Source: CAJQQY01 sp964564545
GTDB lineage: Bacteria; Bacteroidota; Bacteroidia; Chitinophagales; Saprospiraceae
DNA length: 64,000 nucleotides
NCBI GenBank assembly: GCA_964564545.1
Contig: CAZMBP010000092.1
Location: 43,633 to 107,632, forward strand
Direction: 5' to 3'
The notes under the pieces are model-generated. The model searched no databases, was not told the origin of the DNA, and saw only the letters and a program-made list of their open reading frames with translations. Shown here piece after piece: positions 18,452 through 26,155 of the stretch. Both the position numbers and the translations under genes were made by a program. Position 1 is the stretch's first letter, and every line of letters starts with the position of its first letter.

Positions 18452-19198
18452 CTATTGAGTCAATAACAATGCAATTACATAATCGGCAAGTAATATTAAA
18501 ATATCTGAATATACCACAGCTTGGGTACTTGCCTGTCCCAATTCAATACTTCCTCCTTTTACATAATATCCTTGATAAGCTGAAACGGTGGTCAATATAA
18601 ATGCAAAAACCAAAGATTTTACCACCATCATAAACACATTATAATCTGAAAAGAAAGATCGTAAACCTCTCAAATATTCTTCATGCGTAATCAATCCACC
18701 CACCACACTTGAAAGATATCCTCCCAAAATACTAATGAATGCTGCCAAGCAAACTAATATCGGAATCATTACTAATCCAGCAATCACTTTTGGCAAAATT
18801 AAATAAGATGCAGTATTCACCCCCATGATTTCCATGGCATCAATATGTTCTTTTTGACGCATCCCTCCTATTTCTGCTGCAATGTTAGATCCAACTTTAC
18901 CTGCTAAAACTAAACATGAAATTGTTGGAGCTAACTCGATAATTGTACTATCCCTTACGATATAACCGATATACCATCGAGGTACCAAAGTTCCGTCCAA
19001 TTGATAGGCAAATTGGACAGCAGTTACTGCTCCGATAAATACCGCAATAATACTGACGATAATTATCGAACCAATTCCGATATCATCCATCTGACGCATC
19101 GTTTCTTTCCAATACATGGAAAACTTCTCAGGCCGCGAAATAGCAGATCGCAACAACATAACATACCGGCCAAAATGATAGAAAAAATTAACGTTCAT
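18452..19198 (-). CDS. ABC transporter permease, MlaE family
   Basis: 248 residues with about five to six membrane segments. It carries the family hallmarks AEIGGMRQKEHIDAMEIMGV (the cytoplasmic coupling region) and LAGKVGSNIAAEIG. MlaE dimers form the inner-membrane core of lipid ABC transporters. It lies immediately upstream of the MlaF-like ATPase. The start ATG at 19198 gives MNVNFFYHFGRYVMLLRSAI, a normal amphipathic N-terminus. Confidence 0.9.
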   Translation of the reverse strand: MNVNFFYHFGRYVMLLRSAISRPEKFSMYWKETMRQMDDIGIGSIIIVSIIAVFIGAVTAVQFAYQLDGTLVPRWYIGYIVRDSTIIELAPTISCLVLAGKVGSNIAAEIGGMRQKEHIDAMEIMGVNTASYLILPKVIAGLVMIPILVCLAAFISILGGYLSSVVGGLITHEEYLRGLRSFFSDYNVFMMVVKSLVFAFILTTVSAYQGYYVKGGSIELGQASTQAVVYSDILILLADYVIALLLTQ

Positions 19199-19262
19199 TA
19201 AAGTAGATTCTTCTGGAATTTAAATGCGTTTTCCCTTCTAGTTATTAGTGCAGGAATAATTG

Positions 19263-19281
19263 TAATTTTGCCGCAAATATA
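19263..19281. promoter_or_regulatory. Back-to-back -7 boxes, mlaE-like / SDR genes
   Basis: TAATTTTG on plus (19263-19270) and TATATTTG on minus (19281-19274) lie 3 bp apart in the 205-bp divergent region. Each fits TAnnTTTG, but I see no well-spaced TTG for either. The leaders would be about 76 bp (minus) and 134 bp (plus). Confidence 0.4.
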
Positions 19282-19403
19282 GAAGTTTTTTGTTAAACGT
19301 AGTTTTTCAAACGAATGTTTGCAGTTATGGATAAAAAAAGATTCATTTGACCTTCTATTTTCAATTGACTAAACCTATTTTCTCAAAAAAATAAAACCAT
19401 AAT

Positions 19404-20126
19404 ATGAATGTAATCATCACAGGTGCAACCAAAGGAATTGGATTAGCCATAGCTGAAAAATTTGCAGCTAAAGGGTTCAACCTTGCACTCAACGCTAGAA
19501 ATGCCGACGATCTCAAAGCACTCAAAAAAACCTTTGCTGAAAATTTTCCCAACATAGAAGTTTTGGTTAAAAAAACGGACATGAGCAAAAAAAGGCAAGT
19601 TCAATCTTTTGCCAAATTTGTTTTATCTAAATGGAAAACAGTTGATATTTTAATCAACAACGCAGGAGTATTTTTACCCGGTGAAATTGCGAATGAAGCA
19701 GATGGAACTTTAGAATCACAAATCAATACTAATTTATACAGCGCATATTATTTGACTCGCGCCATCCTTCCAACGATGTTAAAAAAATCGAGAAGTAAAA
19801 AAGCTTCAAACAAAAAACACATATTTAATATGTGTTCTATCGCTAGTCAAATTGCTTATCCAAATGGAGGCTCCTACTCTATTTCAAAATTCGCTTTACT
19901 TGGTTTTTCAAAAGTATTGCGAGAGGAAATGAAAGACAAAGGAATCCGAGTCACTTCAATTTTACCAGGAGCAACTTGGTCTAACTCATGGGCTGGCGTT
20001 GACTTACCTGAAAGTCGATTGATGCTAGCTAGCGATATTGCCAATGCAACTTGGGGAGCTTGGACTATGAGTCCATCGGCAGTTGTAGAAGATATTGTTA
20101 TTCGTCCTCAGTTAGGCGATTTATAA
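19404..20126 (+). CDS. Short-chain dehydrogenase/reductase
   Basis: 240 residues with a complete classical SDR set: TGATKGIG nucleotide-binding motif at the N-terminus (residues 6-13), LINNAGV, catalytic Ser in CSIAS and YSISK (Tyr-x3-Lys). It has no export signal, so it is a cytoplasmic NAD(P)-dependent oxidoreductase with unknown substrate. The IYD-like flavoprotein gene starts 27 bp downstream, so the two are probably one transcript. Confidence 0.9.
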   Translation: MNVIITGATKGIGLAIAEKFAAKGFNLALNARNADDLKALKKTFAENFPNIEVLVKKTDMSKKRQVQSFAKFVLSKWKTVDILINNAGVFLPGEIANEADGTLESQINTNLYSAYYLTRAILPTMLKKSRSKKASNKKHIFNMCSIASQIAYPNGGSYSISKFALLGFSKVLREEMKDKGIRVTSILPGATWSNSWAGVDLPESRLMLASDIANATWGAWTMSPSAVVEDIVIRPQLGDL

Positions 20127-20153
20127 TTTTTTGACAAAAACTATCAAACGAAA

Positions 20154-20819
20154 ATGGATAAGCCATCTTTTATTCCTTACAAAAGCGCTCAATATGATGA
20201 AAAAGAAATGACTCAACGTAGTCATGACTTTTACCAAAATATGAATCTACGAAGATCCGTCAGAGATTATTCTGATCGTGATGTTCCAAAGGAGGTGATC
20301 GAAAAAATTATCATGACTGCTTCAACGGCTCCTTCTGGTGCACATAAACAGCCTTGGACTTTTTGTGCAGTCAGCAACTCAACTATCAAAAGTGAAATCA
20401 GAAAGGCTGCTGAAAAGGAAGAATATGAAAGTTATAATAAACGTATGTCAGAGGAATGGTTAGATGCTCTAAAACCAATTGGAACAAATTGGGAAAAACC
20501 ATTTCTAGAAATTGCTCCCTGGTTAATTATCGTTTTTAAAAAAGCATACGATTTAGATGAAAATAATGCTCGCCAGAAGAACTATTATGTCAATGAGTCT
20601 GTTGGGATTGCATGTGGTTTTTTGATTTCAGCGATTCATCAGGCAGGCTTGGTTACTTTGACACACACTCCAAGTCCTATGAATTTTTTACAAAAAATAT
20701 TGAATCGACCTGAGAATGAAAGACCGTATTTGTTACTTCCTGTTGGTTATCCAAGTGAGGATGCTAAGGTTCCTAATTTTGGAAGAAAACCAGCAGAGGA
20801 AGTAATTCGATGGTTTTGA
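20154..20819 (+). CDS. Nitroreductase-fold flavoprotein, iodotyrosine-deiodinase-like
   Basis: 221 residues of the FMN-dependent nitroreductase superfamily: RRSVRDYSDRDV binds FMN phosphate, ASTAPSGAHKQPW follows, and a C-terminal LLPVGYPSEDAKVP closes it. The sequence follows the iodotyrosine deiodinase (IYD) branch closely: YNKRMSEEWLDALKPIGTNW, SVGIACGFL and THTPSPMNFL. The IYD lid residues that clamp the substrate zwitterion appear as Glu90, Tyr94 and Lys115, with the spacing of the animal enzyme (E-x3-Y-x20-K). Reductive dehalogenation of halotyrosine is therefore plausible; the physiological substrate in bacteria is unclear. Confidence 0.85.
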   Translation: MDKPSFIPYKSAQYDEKEMTQRSHDFYQNMNLRRSVRDYSDRDVPKEVIEKIIMTASTAPSGAHKQPWTFCAVSNSTIKSEIRKAAEKEEYESYNKRMSEEWLDALKPIGTNWEKPFLEIAPWLIIVFKKAYDLDENNARQKNYYVNESVGIACGFLISAIHQAGLVTLTHTPSPMNFLQKILNRPENERPYLLLPVGYPSEDAKVPNFGRKPAEEVIRWF

Positions 20820-20825
20820 TATTTG

Positions 20826-20916
20826 CGAACCACGGACGTTTCGCTTGACGAACCACGAACCACGAATCCCAAATTGTATTCGATCGTAGTTCGTCAAGCG
20901 AAACGTCCGTGATTCG
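20826..20916. repeat. 33-nt inverted pair (CACGGACGTTTCGCTTGACGAA family)
   Basis: Left arm 20826-20858 and right arm 20884-20916 are reverse complements at 31 of 33 positions, separated by 25 bp. Each arm also contains its own small hairpin TTCG-CTTGA-CGAA. It fills nearly the whole gap between the IYD-like and Nudix genes. The sequence is unrelated to the GTAG families, but the inverted-pair layout is the same. Confidence 0.8.
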
Positions 20917-20935
20917 TAACTAAAAAAAACTTCCT

Positions 20936-21397
20936 ATGATTAATTTTCAACAAGACAACAAAAAATTTAATTACCGAATTTCAGGTATTCTTCATCGCGA
21001 AGGAAAAATCCTTTTTCACAAATATGTTGGCGGAAAATCATGGCTACTTCCGGGTGGTCGAGCTGAATTTTTGGAAGACTCTAAAGAGACTTTAAAACGA
21101 GAATTTCAGGAAGAACTTGATTGTACTGTCGAAGTTAAATCACTAAAATATGTGGTAGAAAATTTCTTTGAATACAACCAATTGGATTATCACGAATTAG
21201 AATTTATTCATCATGTAGAACTACAAGATGGGATAATCCCATTGGAAGATTTCGAAGTAGAAGAATTTGGGGTGACCTATATATTTAAATGGATTTCAAT
21301 TGAAGATTTAAAGATAGAATCGATCAAACCAATTTGCTTAGTCCAATCGCTCGATGATCTCTTAGCGACTGATATCCATCATTTTATACATAGATAA
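20936..21397 (+). CDS. Nudix hydrolase
   Basis: 153 residues. The Nudix box is GGRAEFLEDSKETLKREFQE followed by ELD (residues about 41-63), matching Gx5Ex7REuxEE with the terminal Gly replaced by Asp; the metal-binding glutamates are present. It should cleave a nucleoside-diphosphate-linked substrate. It is preceded by a 33-nt inverted pair, so it may be transcribed separately from the SDR/IYD genes. Confidence 0.9.
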   Translation: MINFQQDNKKFNYRISGILHREGKILFHKYVGGKSWLLPGGRAEFLEDSKETLKREFQEELDCTVEVKSLKYVVENFFEYNQLDYHELEFIHHVELQDGIIPLEDFEVEEFGVTYIFKWISIEDLKIESIKPICLVQSLDDLLATDIHHFIHR

Positions 21398-21426
21398 GGA
21401 GGAGGTAGGTACTATTGAATGTCTAT

Positions 21427-21678
21427 TTAAGGCAAAATATATCTTTTGCAATCCCTTGAAGCAGACTGTCCAACAATAGAATTTTCACGATCAACAATTG
21501 CTTGATATTCTGCTTCGAGTTTATCAATCTCTTCTTTGCTTCCACAAGTTTGACCTTTATCTTCAGGAATTCCTGCAATCGTAATCACACATTCAAGGCA
21601 ATGTTCATCTTGCTTACAAGAACTAAAAAATATACCTACATAGGCAAATACTAAAAGTATTGCAACTAACTTCTTCAT
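21427..21678 (-). CDS. Small Cys-rich lipoprotein
   Basis: 83 residues: lipobox FFSS-C near residue 21, then CLEC, TCGS and a C-terminal DCKRYILP. Four cysteines after the lipidated one suggest two disulfides. Function unknown. It is convergent with the Nudix gene. Confidence 0.65.
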   Translation of the reverse strand: MKKLVAILLVFAYVGIFFSSCKQDEHCLECVITIAGIPEDKGQTCGSKEEIDKLEAEYQAIVDRENSIVGQSASRDCKRYILP

Positions 21679-21770
21679 GAGTGTTGAGTTATCTTTTTTT
21701 CAAAAAAATTTTAGAAACAATAATCGGTAGGTGGTTAAAAGAGAGGCAATTTACTTATAAAAATTGGCAG

Positions 21771-21837
21771 TTAATAGTAAGCAGTTTTCAGTTGGCATTA
21801 TTCAGAAAGCAGTTGACAACTACCTACTGAATAATGC
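21771..21837. repeat. Hairpin repeat of the CAGTAAGCAGTT family
   Basis: AGTAAGCAGTTTTCAGTTGG is followed by an inverted repeat GCATTATTCAG (21795-21805) / CTGAATAATGC (21827-21837). It lies at the 3' side of fabG. The word AGTAAGCAGTTTTCAGT recurs at 34950-34993 and, degraded, near 50900. Confidence 0.6.
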
Positions 21838-21847
21838 TTAATGAATA

Positions 21848-22594
21848 CTATGTATTCAATGCTCCACAAACACTAATCGTTTGCCCTGAAACATACTTCG
21901 ACATATCTGATCCCAAAAATACACATACATCTGCCACTTCATTTGGATCGCCTAATCGTTTCATTGGAATTCCAGCTAAGAATGCTGCTTTTGTTTTTTC
22001 ATCCAACTCTTCAGTCATATCAGTTTCGATAAAACCTGGAGCAACTGCATTACATCGAATTCCTCTTGAACCAATCTCTTTTGCAATAGATTTTGAAAAC
22101 CCAATAATCCCTGCTTTCGAGGCTGCATAGTTCGCTTGTCCCGCATTTCCAAAGACTCCAACCACGGAACTCATGTTAATAATTGAGCCACTCCGATTTT
22201 TCATCATTGGTCGAATGATTTGCTTTGTCAAGTTGAAGACTGATTTCAAATTAGTCTCAATTACTTGATCCCAATGTTCTTCACTCATTCGTAGCATTAA
22301 ATTGTCACGAGTAATCCCTGCATTATTAATCAAAATATCCACTTGCCCAAATTCTTCTAAAACCTCTTTAACTAATTCTTCCGCTTGCTGATATGAGCTT
22401 GCATCTGATTTATAACCTTTTGCTTTGACTCCCATTGTTTGAAGTTCAGCTTCTATTTTTTTAGCTCGCTCTTCAGATGAACGATAAGTGAAGGCTACTG
22501 AAGCGCCTTGTTCAGCATATCTTTTAGCAATAGCTTCTCCGATTCCTCGAGAACCTCCTGTGATGAGTGCAACTTTGTCTTGTAGTAATTTCAT
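21848..22594 (-). CDS. fabG: 3-oxoacyl-ACP reductase
   Basis: 248 residues, classical SDR: TGGSRGIGEAIAKR (residues 12-25), LINNAGITRDNLMLRM, catalytic Ser in NMSSVVG, YAASKAG (Tyr-x3-Lys) and the FabG-typical GIRCNAVAPGFIETDMT. It reduces 3-ketoacyl-ACP with NADPH in fatty acid elongation. The ITRDNLMLRM segment separates FabG from general SDRs. It is monocistronic here, with a repeat hairpin at its end. Confidence 0.93.
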   Translation of the reverse strand: MKLLQDKVALITGGSRGIGEAIAKRYAEQGASVAFTYRSSEERAKKIEAELQTMGVKAKGYKSDASSYQQAEELVKEVLEEFGQVDILINNAGITRDNLMLRMSEEHWDQVIETNLKSVFNLTKQIIRPMMKNRSGSIINMSSVVGVFGNAGQANYAASKAGIIGFSKSIAKEIGSRGIRCNAVAPGFIETDMTEELDEKTKAAFLAGIPMKRLGDPNEVADVCVFLGSDMSKYVSGQTISVCGALNT

Positions 22595-22756
22595 TGTTGG
22601 TTGTTTTTTGCTTTTTTTCTAAAACTATTTTGAATACCAATATCAAATGCTTTTCAAAGGTTTCTTAAATCGATATTCAAAACCTAGCTAGAATGAATAA
22701 TTATTTCAAAACGCGAAAATAAAGAATCTCTATCAAAGCCCTCATTTTTCCCCATA

Positions 22757-22797
22757 AAAAAAGCCGCTCAAAACAAAATGCTTCAAGCGGCTTTTTT
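22757..22797 (-). terminator. Terminator of gene 22814-23014
   Basis: AAAAAAGCCGCT (22757-22768) / AGCGGCTTTTTT (22786-22797), a perfect 12-bp stem with a 17-nt loop, T-tracts on both strands. Confidence 0.85.
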
Positions 22798-22813
22798 AGA
22801 ATTGTGAGTAAAA

Positions 22814-23014
22814 TTAGTCTGCGGTTTCCTCACATTCTTCTTCAGTAGTATAAATAGAAGCCAAGTCTGCAGCTTCATCTTTTTTATTTTCTTGAGGAAC
22901 ATAACCTAAATTACGATTCCCATACCATCCTCCTCCTTTACATTTTCTTGAGCAAGAACTCAACATTCCAATACAAAAAACTAGGGTCAATGTTAAAATT
23001 AGCGATTTTTTCAT
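22814..23014 (-). CDS. Small lipoprotein, hypothetical
   Basis: 66 residues with lipobox MLSS-C near residue 21, followed by a basic Gly-rich patch (SRKCKGGGWYGNRNLGYVPQ) and an acidic tail (TTEEECEETAD). It has its own terminator. Family not recognised. Confidence 0.65.
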   Translation of the reverse strand: MKKSLILTLTLVFCIGMLSSCSRKCKGGGWYGNRNLGYVPQENKKDEAADLASIYTTEEECEETAD

Positions 23015-23215
23015 GATTATAATTTTGGATAATTTTAATTTAATGGGGTGATTTTGATTTATTCACTTCAAAATCAATACCATTCTAATGCATTTTGTTA
23101 AAATGTAAATGGTGAAAATATAATTTTATTTCAACAAAAACATTCATACAAAAAGACAGAGTTAATTGAACCCAAAAAAGCTGCTTCGTATTTTTCCTTT
23201 TTTTGAAAAAAATGT

Positions 23216-23935
23216 CTAGGCTATTGCAGAAGTGGTTAATCTACATTTCACTCGCAAAATCTGTTGCACCTCATCCACATTCACTTGGTAAGGTTTGAAA
23301 ACAGCACCATTATCAGAAATCAAATTCAAACTCGTCACATGATTACCTTCTCTGATTTGTTGAATCCTTTTTGCAACAACCACATCAGTAACTACTATAT
23401 ATATGTGATTATCTCGCAAAGGATCTCCTCGCTCGACCGGTTCACAAACCACCAAATCACCATTTGTAATATTAGGCATCATACTATCTCCACTAATCTC
23501 AAAAGCCACCAAATTTCCTTCCATGCCTGGAATGGAGAATTTCTGCAAATTTTCTAGATATTCTTTGTCTTGATGTTGAGTGGCATAACCAGCAATTGCT
23601 TTGTCCGGAACTAAAACAATGTTCCGTCTACCCGACATCATTTTTTCATTTATAGATCGAACTTGCAAATCTCCTGACTGTCCATATCCTTCCATAAACA
23701 TGTCTTCACTAAGCCCAAAAAGGTAGTTTGCATTGATATGAAATATTTCAAACAATTTGTTGAGTTGTTCGACGGTAATATTCCTTTGAGCCTTTAAAAT
23801 ACTGTTAACAACATGGTTATACGTACCTAAATGTGCTGCAATATCTGATTTTCCTTTAATTAAATTCAATCTTTCAAGAGCGCTATAAACGAGTCGAAAC
23901 CTTTGATTTACTACATTGTTTGAAAAGTCTGCCAT
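23216..23935 (-). CDS. LexA/CI-type repressor (HTH + S24 peptidase-like)
   Basis: 239 residues. The N-terminal HTH (about 5-75) reads NVVNQRFRLVYSAL then IAAHLGTYNHVVNSILKAQR. The C-terminal S24 domain contains the Ser nucleophile in EISGDSMMPNITNGD and the Lys partner in VVAKRI. An Ala-Gly at KAIAGYAT (near residue 113) fits the self-cleavage site. Such proteins repress genes until cleavage, often during DNA damage. It is divergent from the peptidoglycan hydrolase gene with 127 bp between the starts, where a triple TTGTTTGA repeat lies. Autorepression and control of the hydrolase are inferred. Confidence 0.85.
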   Translation of the reverse strand: MADFSNNVVNQRFRLVYSALERLNLIKGKSDIAAHLGTYNHVVNSILKAQRNITVEQLNKLFEIFHINANYLFGLSEDMFMEGYGQSGDLQVRSINEKMMSGRRNIVLVPDKAIAGYATQHQDKEYLENLQKFSIPGMEGNLVAFEISGDSMMPNITNGDLVVCEPVERGDPLRDNHIYIVVTDVVVAKRIQQIREGNHVTSLNLISDNGAVFKPYQVNVDEVQQILRVKCRLTTSAIA

Positions 23936-23993
23936 TTTTTAAAAAAAATTGTTTGAAAAAATTTGCTTTTAAAAACTTTTTGTTTGATATTTG
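23916..23993. promoter_or_regulatory. Three phased TTGTTTGA repeats and a promoter
   Basis: TTGTTTGA occurs at 23916-23923, 23949-23956 and 23980-23987, spaced 33 and 31 bp (about three helical turns). The first two extend to ATTGTTTGAAAA. The third overlaps a -7-like GATATTTG (23986-23993), preceded by TTTG (23962-23965) with a 20-bp spacer, for the plus-strand hydrolase gene. This layout suits a repressor site; protein binding is not shown by sequence. Confidence 0.5.
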
Positions 23994-24062
23994 TGTCGTA
24001 CTTATGAGAATAGAAACAAATACATTTAAAACGAAAACACAAAGTACAAAAAGAATCCTACA

Positions 24063-24980
24063 ATGAAAAAACATTCACACATCAATACCATACCAACTAA
24101 AGAATCTGCTACAGAGATTGAGTGGGATATCGTGAATAATCCGCCAAAAGTAGAAATTGAAGTTGAGACTGCCGACATGATTAATGGTTCTTTTTTTAAA
24201 GAAACTGTAGCACCGACTCTTTCGAGTTTAGGAACTAAAATTTTGACAGGTTTGAAAAAACCTTTGACCTCTTTGAGATACCAATTTCATAAGAAAACTT
24301 CTGAAATGGATTTCAATATGATGCCTCAAGTTGAGTTAAAAAATATCCCTTGGATGAAAATTGGTTTAGTAGTTTTTGCAGGATATATTTTATTAAAGAA
24401 AGACATGCGTTTCAATTTTAATTTAAGCGCTCCTTTTTCAGCAGTTGCAGATGATAATGATAACGATTATCAATCAAGCAACTTTGCTCAAGCAGTCTCT
24501 AATCCTTATGCTCCTGTTTCAGCAGGTGCACTTTCTAACAATGAAGTAAAAGCATTTATCAAAAAATATGCTCCCGTTGCAAAAGAAGAAATGGAACTCT
24601 ATGGAATTCCAGTAAGCATCAAAATGGGACAAGCTTTGATCGAAAGTCGTGCAGGAACAAGTCGGCTAGCTCGAAATAATAATAACTTTTTTGGAATGAA
24701 ATGTTTTTCTAGAAATTGCAAAAAAGGGCATTGTTCCAATGCGACTGATGATCACCACAAGGATTTTTTCAGAAAATATGCTAGCGTAAATGATAGTTTC
24801 AGAGCCCATAGTACACTTCTTTCAGGTACTCGCTACAAAGCTTTAAAAGCTCACGGAAATGATTATAAAAAATGGGCAGTCGGCCTAAAAAAACAAGGCT
24901 ATGCTACCGACAAAAGATATGCGAAAAAACTAATCAACACTATTGAAAAGTACAAATTGTATGAATATGACAATTTGTAG
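24063..24980 (+). CDS. Membrane-anchored glucosaminidase-domain peptidoglycan hydrolase
   Basis: 305 residues. Residues 1-97 are cytoplasmic-like, with a single transmembrane helix at about 98-116 (WMKIGLVVFAGYILL). After a linker, a GH73/FlgJ-type glucosaminidase domain occupies about 165-305: YGIPVSIKMGQALIESRAG with the catalytic Glu in ALIES, then NNFFGMKC and YKKWAVGLKKQGYATDKRYA. It should cut glycan strands in the periplasm. Divergence from an S24-type repressor suggests regulated expression. An HTH/TM small protein follows 79 bp downstream. Confidence 0.88.
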   Translation: MKKHSHINTIPTKESATEIEWDIVNNPPKVEIEVETADMINGSFFKETVAPTLSSLGTKILTGLKKPLTSLRYQFHKKTSEMDFNMMPQVELKNIPWMKIGLVVFAGYILLKKDMRFNFNLSAPFSAVADDNDNDYQSSNFAQAVSNPYAPVSAGALSNNEVKAFIKKYAPVAKEEMELYGIPVSIKMGQALIESRAGTSRLARNNNNFFGMKCFSRNCKKGHCSNATDDHHKDFFRKYASVNDSFRAHSTLLSGTRYKALKAHGNDYKKWAVGLKKQGYATDKRYAKKLINTIEKYKLYEYDNL

Positions 24981-25059
24981 AAAATAGAGTTTTACATTTC
25001 GAAATACCAAAATTTTAAAAATCTTATTCCCTCATTCGAATTTAAAATATTGAAACACT

Positions 25060-25380
25060 ATGGAAAAGTTTATTTTCTCAGGAATCCTTATTGCCACATT
25101 GATAAGTATGGTAGATCATAGAGCTCCTTTACCTCAACCAAATGCTACCATTGTTCCTGTTTCAAAATATCAATTGACTATCGGTCAACAAATCCAATTG
25201 GCTCGAATCAAAAAAGGATTTTCTCAAAAATATTTATCTCGAATGTCAGGAGTTTCTTTACAAGAAATAGTAGCAATCGAAAAAGATGGGGCTATCCCTA
25301 CCGTAAATAATCTTTACAAATTACAAGATATACTTGGTGGAGGAATCGTCATTAGCGGCGATTCAATCGCACGACTCTAA
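25060..25380 (+). CDS. XRE-type HTH protein with hydrophobic N-terminus
   Basis: 106 residues. A hydrophobic stretch (FIFSGILIATLISMV, 4-18) is followed by a polar linker and then a clear XRE/Cro HTH at about 39-95 (IGQQIQLARIKKGFSQKYLS, MSGVSLQEIVAIEKDG). By the positive-inside rule the N-terminus looks like a signal anchor, which would place the HTH outside the cytoplasm; that is odd for a DNA binder. A later start is possible, but no in-frame ATG lies between the hydrophobic segment and the HTH except at the end of the segment (SMVDHR). Confidence 0.65.
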   Translation: MEKFIFSGILIATLISMVDHRAPLPQPNATIVPVSKYQLTIGQQIQLARIKKGFSQKYLSRMSGVSLQEIVAIEKDGAIPTVNNLYKLQDILGGGIVISGDSIARL

Positions 25381-25617
25381 ATTGAGATTTAGGATTTTGG
25401 GTAATGAGTATTAGGACAACGCCCCTACTCTCAGTATCCAATACTTCAAATTCCAAATCTATCAAAAATATTGATTTGATTGTTTGAATGTGTACACCTA
25501 GCTGGTCGATTGGTTTCGCGCCACTACCCTACTTATTCAATTTTCAAGTCGGGGGAGTAATCCCCCAAAAAAAATACCTCTCATAGCGGTTTTCTCATAG
25601 TCTGTTTTTTAGATCAA

Positions 25618-25646
25618 AGGCTGCCTCCTTCTGGCAGCCTTTTTTT
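25618..25646 (+). terminator. Intrinsic terminator, possibly of a small RNA
   Basis: AGGCTGCC (25618-25625) / GGCAGCCT (25633-25640) with a 7-nt loop and six further T. The nearest upstream ORF ends 240 bp away. Confidence 0.75.
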
Positions 25647-25842
25647 CTTAAAACTGTGACCAAGTAAAAAACCCTTCGTCTTAAAATCGATAACTCACTC
25701 ACAATACTCTTTCATACAGAAACAAAATCTTTTATCTAATAAAACTTAAAATAACACACCTTAGATTTTCATATCGCACCCACTCTTATTGATAAAAGAT
25801 AAAACAGGGGAAAAATTTAACCCAAACAAATTTTAGAGTAGA

Positions 25843-25867
25843 TAGGAACCGCTTGAAGCGGTTCCTA
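25843..25867. repeat. Perfect 25-nt palindrome
   Basis: TAGGAACCGCTT and AAGCGGTTCCTA flank a single central G. No T-tract follows, so it is not an ordinary terminator. It could be an RNA hairpin or a dimeric protein site. Confidence 0.7.
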
Positions 25868-26016
25868 TTAATTTCAAACTGTTTCCAAATAAAACAGTTT
25901 GAATGACATTAAAAAAAAATGTAATACTTGGCATTTTATTTGCCCCCTATTTATTGTTGTTGCCCCCCTCACATTATCGACAACAATAAAACACTATTTC
26001 AAATACACTTTATTCA

Positions 26017-26057
26017 TAGATGGCTAAGTTCTGAAGAACTTAGTCATCTATTTTTTT
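26017..26057 (+). terminator. 15-bp-stem terminator
   Basis: TAGATGGCTAAGTTC (26017-26031) pairs with GAACTTAGTCATCTA (26036-26050, one G-T), loop TGAA, then seven T. It terminates plus-strand transcription ahead of the acyl-CoA oxidase gene. Confidence 0.8.
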
Positions 26058-26114
26058 GTCCCAAACCGAAATTATTAAATTAATTGCCAAGAACTTCTAA
26101 TGGCTTTTATTCGT

Positions 26115-26122
26115 TATATTTG
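26115..26122 (+). promoter_or_regulatory. TAnnTTTG -7 box of the acyl-CoA oxidase gene
   Basis: TATATTTG lies 33 bp before the start codon and just beyond the terminator. The nearest TTG (26084-26086) is 28 bp upstream, longer than ideal. Confidence 0.5.
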
Positions 26123-26155
26123 AAACAACATCAGAAAGTTTAAATAAATATAATT

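Larger units (their letters stand above)
25381..26155. other. 775-bp gene-free stretch rich in hairpins
   Basis: No supported ORF. It contains at least six strong secondary structures in about 500 bp: GGGGGA-GTAA-TCCCCC (25551-25566, GNRA-type loop), a terminator (25618-25646), a perfect 25-nt palindrome (25843-25867), AAACTGTTT/AAACAGTTT (25876-25900), TTATTGTTGT/ACAACAATAA (25951-25989) and a long terminator (26017-26057). Two T-tract terminators on the plus strand with no ORF before them suggest one or two small RNA transcripts. Confidence 0.55.

Noticed and set aside
23216..25380. Prophage or lysis module
   Set aside because: Only a repressor-like gene, a hydrolase and an HTH gene are present; no integrase, structural, holin or attachment-site signal was found, and the hydrolase is membrane-anchored.
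25551..25566. GGGGGA-GTAA-TCCCCC as a terminator
   Set aside because: The downstream run on plus is A, not T, so it is a hairpin but not an intrinsic terminator in that direction; on minus the T-run precedes the stem.
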